Source: DASPTB01 sp035623615 (GTDB taxonomy: Bacteria > Actinomycetota > UBA4738). From it: a stretch of 9,434 nt of DNA. A program made the translations under genes and the position numbers. The notes under the pieces were generated by a model. It saw only the letters and a program-made list of their open reading frames with translations. It was not told the origin of the DNA and did no database searches. Of the stretch, positions 6,603-9,434 are shown piece after piece. Numbering within the stretch: position 1 is the stretch's first letter; each line of letters starts with the position of its first letter. The stretch lies in the NCBI GenBank assembly GCA_035623615.1, contig DASPTB010000001.1, positions 1 to 9,434 of the forward strand. Reading direction: 5' to 3'.

Positions 6603-7111
6603 AGCGAATCACTCTCGCCGCGATCGTCCTCGTGCTGGCAGCCTCTTGTTCGCCGGCCCCATCGCACCCGCGCACCCGGTCTGCCGCGTGCAGCGCCCCG
6701 AACGTCGCGCTCACTTATCACGCGCCGGTCATCTACCTGCACCACTTCGTGTACATCTACGGCCTGCGGAACTCGGGTTCGACGCCCTGCTCCATGAGCG
6801 GATACCCGTCGGTGACGGCGCTGGACCGGTCCGGTTCTCGGATGAAGGTCCGCGTCGAGCATCTCCCCGAATGGGACCAGCTGGTCACGGTCACCCTTCG
6901 CCCCGGGCAGACCGCGGGCTTCTTCCTCGCGGACGGTTCCCTGCCGAAGGTCTGTGGGCGGCGGCCTGGGATCTTCGGCACGTTCGAGGTCGCGCCGCCC
7001 GGGACGAGCCGGCCGCTGTCCATCGAAACGCCCTCCCGTGGCGCGTGTCCGGGCCAGGTGGTGTTCGTTTCTCCGGTGCAGATGGGACTGGCCCCTCCGT
7101 CGTCGGTCTGA
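6599..7111 (+). CDS. Putative DUF4232-domain lipoprotein
   Basis: A 170-residue exported protein. The N-terminus MKRITLAAIVLVLAASC is a short type II signal peptide; the lipobox is imperfect (A-A-S-C, Leu at -4), with Cys17 the likely lipidated residue. A Ser/Pro/Arg linker precedes a domain resembling DUF4232 (about 31-160): a leading Cys31, GLRNSGSTPCSMSGYPSV (55-72, Cys64), then strands with LRPGQTAGFFL, Cys119 and Cys150, consistent with one or two disulfides. Such actinobacterial lipoproteins have no established biochemical role. GTG 6599 overlaps the previous stop in a GTGA. It is the last gene of the five-gene run. The position just before comF recalls lpqB in Mycobacterium, but the protein is unrelated to LpqB in size and sequence. 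Confidence 0.85.
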   Translation: MKRITLAAIVLVLAASCSPAPSHPRTRSAACSAPNVALTYHAPVIYLHHFVYIYGLRNSGSTPCSMSGYPSVTALDRSGSRMKVRVEHLPEWDQLVTVTLRPGQTAGFFLADGSLPKVCGRRPGIFGTFEVAPPGTSRPLSIETPSRGACPGQVVFVSPVQMGLAPPSSV

Positions 7112-7157
7112 AGCCCGTTGACGCGTGAGGTTCCCGTGTTCTCCGGCGGAACCCGCG

Positions 7158-7190
7158 CGCGAGCCACCACCCCCGGCTCGGCGGCTCGCG
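7158..7190 (+). terminator. Candidate hairpin at the end of the five-gene run
   Basis: Perfect 8-nt arms CGCGAGCC (7158-7165) and GGCTCGCG (7183-7190) enclose a 17-nt loop, 46 nt after the lipoprotein stop and 29 nt before comF. A competing pairing of CCACC (7164-7168) with GGTGG (7193-7197) is possible. There is no T-run, so it could be a structured Rho-type site or a leader element of comF instead. Confidence 0.3.
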
Positions 7191-7219
7191 TCGGTGGGGC
7201 GAGATAGGGTCGGCCGGCC

Positions 7220-7951
7220 GTGCGAGTCGTTCTCGATCTGGTGCTCGATCTCCTCTATCCGCGGCGGTGCGCCGGGTGTCGCGCGCAGGGGTGGCCGTTC
7301 TGCGCTGTCTGCGAGGAGCGTCTCGGCGTCCTGTCGCCGCCGGGTTGCGTGCGCTGCGGCCGCCCGCTCGAGTGGTCGGTCGACACGTGCGCCGGCTGCC
7401 CGCCCGACCCGATCGCGTGGGCGCGATCGGCATTCGCCTACGACGAGCCGGTTCGCCGGGCGCTCCTCGGCCTGAAGTTCGGCGGTGCCCGCGTGGTCGC
7501 CGAGGCGTTCGTCGCGCCGATGGCGCGGTCGGCCGCGGACCGGACTGACGTCGCTCAGACGATCACCTGGGTGCCGCTGGCGCGACGTCGCCGCCGCGAG
7601 CGAGGGTTCGATCAGGCGGAGGTTCTTGCCCGAGGACTCGCCGCCCGCACCGGGCGACCGCTCCGCAAGCTCCTCGAGCGCGTCCGCGAGACCGACCCGC
7701 AGGCGCGCCGCGCGGCCGCCGCTCGCAGGCGCGCGCTCACCGGAGCGTTCCAGGCGGTCGAAGCTTCACCGGCGCGCGTGGTCCTCGTCGACGACGTCCT
7801 CACGACCGGCACCACGGCGGCCGAGTGCGCCCGGGTGCTTCGGGCATCGGGCGCCGCCGAGGTCGGAGTGGTGACCGCGGCGCGCGCGCTGCCGGGCGGA
7901 CTCCCTGCGAGGTGCTATCGCGCGGCGCCCCGTTCGCTCGCGGATCCATGA
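7220..7951 (+). CDS. comF: ComF-family phosphoribosyltransferase-like protein
   Basis: A 243-residue cytoplasmic protein of the ComF/GntX family, whose founder is needed for DNA uptake in competent bacteria but which is widespread in species without known competence. The N-terminus has four CxxC pairs (Cys 17/20, 28/31, 43/46, 57/60), typical of the double zinc-binding region. The phosphoribosyltransferase-like domain follows, with ITWVPLARRRRRERGFDQA (115-133) and the PRPP loop VVLVDDVLTTGTT (187-199), both well conserved. The start GTG 7220 gives the usual LDLLYPRRCAGC opening. A TAGGGT at 7205-7210 could be a -10 box for a near-leaderless transcript or a weak ribosome site. The gene before hpf-secA is also comF-like in Mycobacterium. 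The cellular role here is unknown; competence should not be assumed. Confidence 0.92.
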   Translation: MRVVLDLVLDLLYPRRCAGCRAQGWPFCAVCEERLGVLSPPGCVRCGRPLEWSVDTCAGCPPDPIAWARSAFAYDEPVRRALLGLKFGGARVVAEAFVAPMARSAADRTDVAQTITWVPLARRRRRERGFDQAEVLARGLAARTGRPLRKLLERVRETDPQARRAAAARRRALTGAFQAVEASPARVVLVDDVLTTGTTAAECARVLRASGAAEVGVVTAARALPGGLPARCYRAAPRSLADP

Positions 7952-7965
7952 TGCAAGCGGCATCC

Positions 7966-7992
7966 GTCCCGGGCGTTCCGGGCCGTCCGGGC
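7966..7992 (+). repeat. Three 9-nt imperfect tandem repeats between comF and hpf
   Basis: The units are GTCCCGGGC, GTTCCGGGC and CGTCCGGGC, each carrying CCGGGC at exactly 9-nt spacing (7969, 7978, 7987). They start 15 nt after the comF stop and end 34 nt before the hpf -10 box. The array could be slippage-derived or a protein-binding array; nothing else in the sequence decides this. Confidence 0.45.
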
Positions 7993-8026
7993 TCGCTTGG
8001 GCGACGAGACGGTTCGGGCCCACGGA

Positions 8027-8038
8027 TATACTCGAGTC
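8027..8038 (+). promoter_or_regulatory. Leaderless-type promoter of hpf
   Basis: A near-consensus -10 box TATACT (8027-8032) lies 6 nt before GTG 8039, so transcription should begin at or next to the start codon. No ribosome binding site precedes the GTG, which fits a leaderless mRNA, common in actinobacteria. No clear -35 box is seen at 16-19 nt spacing. Confidence 0.6.
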
Positions 8039-8383
8039 GTGGATCTTGTCCTGAAGGGGCGAGGGGTTCGCATCACCGACAAGGTCCGTCACGTCGTGGA
8101 GCACAAGCTCGCTCGGTTCGACGGCAGGCGCCGGCCGGTGGTGCAGCGCCTCGACGTCCAGATCATCGGCGAGCAGAACCCCCGTATCGGAGACAGCCAC
8201 CGAGTCGAGGTCGCCTGCCAGACCGCGCATCACATCTTCCACGCCCACGGAGCCGGTTCGGACGTCGACGTCGCGCTCGACCGCGTGGTGGAACGGCTCC
8301 AGCGCCAGATCTCCGACTACCGGAGCAAGCGGACGCCTCGCAAGACGGGGAAAACGGCGACGCCCATCGTTCCCGCAGAGTAG
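8039..8383 (+). CDS. hpf: Ribosome hibernation-promoting factor, short form (S30AE domain only)
   Basis: A 114-residue protein of the HPF/YfiA (S30AE) family, which binds the decoding site of the small ribosomal subunit and holds ribosomes inactive under stress. It shows the beta-alpha-beta-beta-beta-alpha pattern: VDLVLKGRGVRITDKVRHVVEHKLARF (1-27), VQRLDVQIIGEQ, HRVEVACQTAHHIFHAHGAG and the final helix DVALDRVVERLQRQISDYRSKR (77-98), then a basic tail. The C-terminal dimerisation domain of long HPF (about 180-230 residues, usual in actinobacteria and present in the mycobacterial homologue next to secA1) is absent, with a clean TAG at 8381. The GTG 8039 start is set by the TATACT promoter; an upstream in-frame TTG at 7997 has no support. 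Whether a separate dimerisation partner exists elsewhere cannot be seen. Confidence 0.9.
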   Translation: MDLVLKGRGVRITDKVRHVVEHKLARFDGRRRPVVQRLDVQIIGEQNPRIGDSHRVEVACQTAHHIFHAHGAGSDVDVALDRVVERLQRQISDYRSKRTPRKTGKTATPIVPAE

Positions 8384-8403
8384 GCGGCAGGTGTGGTGCC
8401 GCC
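8383..8403. terminator. Candidate hairpin terminator between convergent hpf and PPOX gene
   Basis: A perfect 7-bp stem, GGCGGCA (8383-8389) with TGCCGCC (8397-8403), around a 7-nt loop starts on the last base of the hpf stop. It sits in the 41-nt gap between two convergent genes, 22 nt beyond the PPOX stop on the other strand. No T-run follows, so termination efficiency is uncertain. Confidence 0.5.
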
Positions 8404-8424
8404 GGCCGTGGGAGGGGTCGAGGC

Positions 8425-8811
8425 TCAGACGCTCGAGGAGACCTGCTCGGGCCGGATCTTCAGGATGACCCTGATCTGACCCTCGGGCAGCGCGAAGTCC
8501 TCGCCGTCGTATTTGTGCGACAGGGCGTTGATGTGGTCGACGGCCCCGTCTTGGGTCATCTCCTCGACCCGCCCGCGTACTTGAACCCAGCGAAGCGGCT
8601 CGTTCCGATCCCAGACGGTGACGGCGACCCGCGGGTCCCGACGGACGTTCCGGGGCTTGGTCCGGCCCTCGGCGGTGTTGACCCAGATCAGGCCGTCGCG
8701 CTCGTCGACCCACAGGATCGTGGCCTGCGGCGATCCGTCGCCCATCAGGGTCGCTAAGACGCCCCAATTGGGTTCGTGGAACAGCGCTGCCTGCTCGGGC
8801 GTAAGCGTCAT
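8425..8811 (-). CDS. PPOX-class flavin/F420-dependent oxidoreductase
   Basis: A 128-residue split beta-barrel protein of the pyridoxamine-5'-phosphate-oxidase-like / flavin-deazaflavin oxidoreductase superfamily. Members of this size bind FMN or F420 as dimers and reduce small substrates, often of unknown identity. Diagnostic features are LATLMGDGSPQATILWV (19-35), NTAEGRTKPRNVRRDPRVAV (45-64, the cofactor-phosphate-binding region) and VRGRVEEM (78-85), ending IRVILKIRPEQV. The GRTKPRNV pattern resembles the F420-dependent TIGR03618-type proteins, but cofactor choice cannot be settled by eye. It is a single gene on the minus strand, placed between hpf and secA, which are adjacent in Mycobacterium. 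The ATG is 7 nt after its predicted -10 box, and no ribosome site is seen, so translation is probably leaderless. Confidence 0.9.
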   Translation of the reverse strand: MTLTPEQAALFHEPNWGVLATLMGDGSPQATILWVDERDGLIWVNTAEGRTKPRNVRRDPRVAVTVWDRNEPLRWVQVRGRVEEMTQDGAVDHINALSHKYDGEDFALPEGQIRVILKIRPEQVSSSV

Positions 8812-8817
8812 CGTCCC

Positions 8818-8823
8818 TATAAT
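8818..8823 (+). promoter_or_regulatory. Candidate -10 box of secA
   Basis: A perfect TATAAT lies 56 nt before the secA GTG. A start near 8830 would give a leader of about 50 nt containing a small hairpin and the ribosome site AGAGGA (8870-8875). No convincing -35 box is present 16-19 nt upstream. Since the same bases form the PPOX -10 box on the other strand, one of the two assignments may be incidental. Confidence 0.45.
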
Positions 8824-8847
8824 CGAGTTTCCGATTCGCTCTCACAA
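8819..8847 (-). promoter_or_regulatory. Leaderless-type promoter of the PPOX gene
   Basis: On the minus strand, TTGTGA (8847-8842), a 17-nt spacer and GATTAT (8824-8819) match sigma-70-like boxes at 4 of 6 positions each. The -10 box ends 7 nt before ATG 8811, which places the transcription start on the start codon. It overlaps a perfect plus-strand TATAAT, so the two divergent promoters share bases. Confidence 0.5.
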
Positions 8848-8864
8848 GGCCGCCGCGTGCGGCC
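8848..8864 (+). other. Hairpin in the predicted secA leader
   Basis: GGCCGC (8848-8853) and GCGGCC (8859-8864) form a perfect 6-bp stem around CGCGT. It ends 5 nt before the AGAGGA ribosome site, so it could affect access of ribosomes to secA. It might equally be background in GC-rich DNA. Confidence 0.35.
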
Positions 8865-8879
8865 GATTCAGAGGATGCC

Positions 8880-9434
8880 GTGGTTCTGGACAAGTTTGCG
8901 TCGATGGGAGACGGGAAGAAGGTCCGTCAGGCTCGCGAGCTCGCGAGCCTGACGAACACGTTCGAGCCCGAGTTCGAGGAGATCCTCGCCGAGGACATGC
9001 CGCGCAAGACCGAGGAGTTCCGGCAGCGGGTCTCGGACGGCGAGAACATCGACAAGATCCTCCCCGAGGCCTTCGCGCTCGTCCGCGAAGCCGCGAAACG
9101 GACGATCGGGCAGCGCCACTACGACGTCCAGGTCATCGGCGGCGCGGTCCTGCATCAGGGCAACATCGCCGAGATGCGCACGGGGGAAGGCAAGACGCTG
9201 GTCTCGACGATGCCGGCCTACCTGAACGCGCTGACCGGCAAGGGCGTGCACGTCGTCACCGTGAACGACTATCTGGCGAAGCGCGACTCGGAATGGATGG
9301 GGCCCATCTTCCGGACGCTGGGCGTGTCGGTCGGTCTCATCCAGGCCAACATGTCCCCCGAGCAGCGCCGTCCCGCCTACGCGGCCGAGATCACGTACGG
9401 CACCAACAACGAGTTCGGTTTCGACTACCTCCGC
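8880..9434 (+). CDS. secA: Protein translocase subunit SecA, N-terminal part (cut by window end)
   Basis: The first 185 residues of SecA, the motor ATPase that pushes preproteins through SecYEG at the inner face of the membrane; full-length actinobacterial SecA has about 850-950 residues. Visible landmarks are the N-terminal helix region, LPEAFALVREAAKRTIG (61-77), YDVQVIGG with the Q-motif Gln84, Walker A MRTGEGKT (99-106), GVHVVTVNDYLAKRDSEWMG (122-141) and ITYGTNNEFGFDYLR (171-185). They match SecA1-type proteins almost word for word. The start is GTG 8880, 4 nt after AGAGGA; it aligns with the usual N-terminus, and the next in-frame ATG (8904) would lose the first helix. The frame stays open to the window edge. 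A 30-bp perfect palindrome lies in codons 16-25. Confidence 0.96.
   Translation, partial: MVLDKFASMGDGKKVRQARELASLTNTFEPEFEEILAEDMPRKTEEFRQRVSDGENIDKILPEAFALVREAAKRTIGQRHYDVQVIGGAVLHQGNIAEMRTGEGKTLVSTMPAYLNALTGKGVHVVTVNDYLAKRDSEWMGPIFRTLGVSVGLIQANMSPEQRRPAYAAEITYGTNNEFGFDYLR
8925..8954. repeat. Perfect 30-bp palindrome within secA codons 16-25
   Basis: Each half is the reverse complement of the other (left arm CGTCAGGCTCGCGAG, centre at 8939/8940), with no mismatch over 30 bp. It contains two overlapping copies of the 10-bp palindrome GCTCGCGAGC (8931-8940 and 8939-8948). It begins exactly on a codon boundary and spans ten secA codons (RQARELASLT). The secA transcript could fold here into a stem of about 13 bp with a 4-nt loop, some 45 nt after the start codon. 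Confidence 0.9.

Noticed and set aside
7118..7123. TTGACG as a -35 box for comF
   Set aside because: No -10-like hexamer lies 16-19 nt downstream.
7766..8893. Long minus-strand open frame across comF, hpf and the PPOX gene
   Set aside because: It overlaps three supported genes, two of them antisense, and has no recognisable domain.
1..9434. CRISPR arrays, tRNA or rRNA genes, insertion sequences, prophage genes or attachment sites
   Set aside because: No repeated spacer structure, tRNA-like cloverleaf, transposase, integrase or terminal repeats were seen on either strand.

Overview
The window is GC-rich DNA with dense, often overlapping genes, frequent GTG starts and promoters lying directly on start codons. 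Protein families (DUF6578-like, DUF4232 lipoprotein, PPOX/FDOR-type flavoprotein, YtrA-type GntR regulator) and the gene order suggest an actinobacterium, probably a deep-branching or uncultured lineage. The ahcY...comF-hpf-secA order resembles the Mycobacterium sahH-tmk-mtrA-mtrB-lpqB-...-comF-like-hpf-secA1 block, but the middle is replaced and the AhcY is of the short archaeal/Thermotoga type. The assignment to Actinomycetota is an inference from these families, not a search result.

Layout. (1) 1-1425, plus strand: the tail of an unrecognised gene, then ahcY (S-adenosylhomocysteine hydrolase). (2) 1495-3841, minus strand: a compact three-gene operon of YtrA-type GntR regulator, ABC ATPase and ABC-2-like permease. 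Its genes overlap by 4 nt, and it is preceded by a perfect -35 box and a 20-bp palindromic candidate operator over the predicted transcription start. (3) about 3959-7111, plus strand: a five-gene run (DUF6578-like protein, unusually short class II aldolase-like protein, MtnA, an unrecognised beta-rich protein, a DUF4232 lipoprotein). The first two genes are 3 nt apart and the others overlap by 4 nt. (4) 7220-8383, plus strand: comF-like phosphoribosyltransferase and a short hpf with a leaderless-type promoter. (5) 8425-8811, minus strand: a PPOX/FDOR flavoprotein, convergent with hpf and divergent from secA. (6) 8880-9434, plus strand: the 5' part of secA, cut by the window end.

How they fit together. 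AhcY and MtnA both recycle spent products of S-adenosylmethionine: AhcY clears S-adenosylhomocysteine, and MtnA isomerises methylthioribose-1-phosphate or 5-deoxyribose-1-phosphate. The class II aldolase-like gene coupled to mtnA points to methionine salvage or a DHAP-shunt-like route, but the protein lacks about 55-60 residues of the usual fold and carries Asp where FucA has its catalytic Glu. The regulator-ABC operon interrupts this block on the opposite strand. HPF and SecA are housekeeping genes for ribosome hibernation and protein export. The most striking non-coding signal is a perfect 30-bp palindrome inside secA codons 16-25, in register with the codons.
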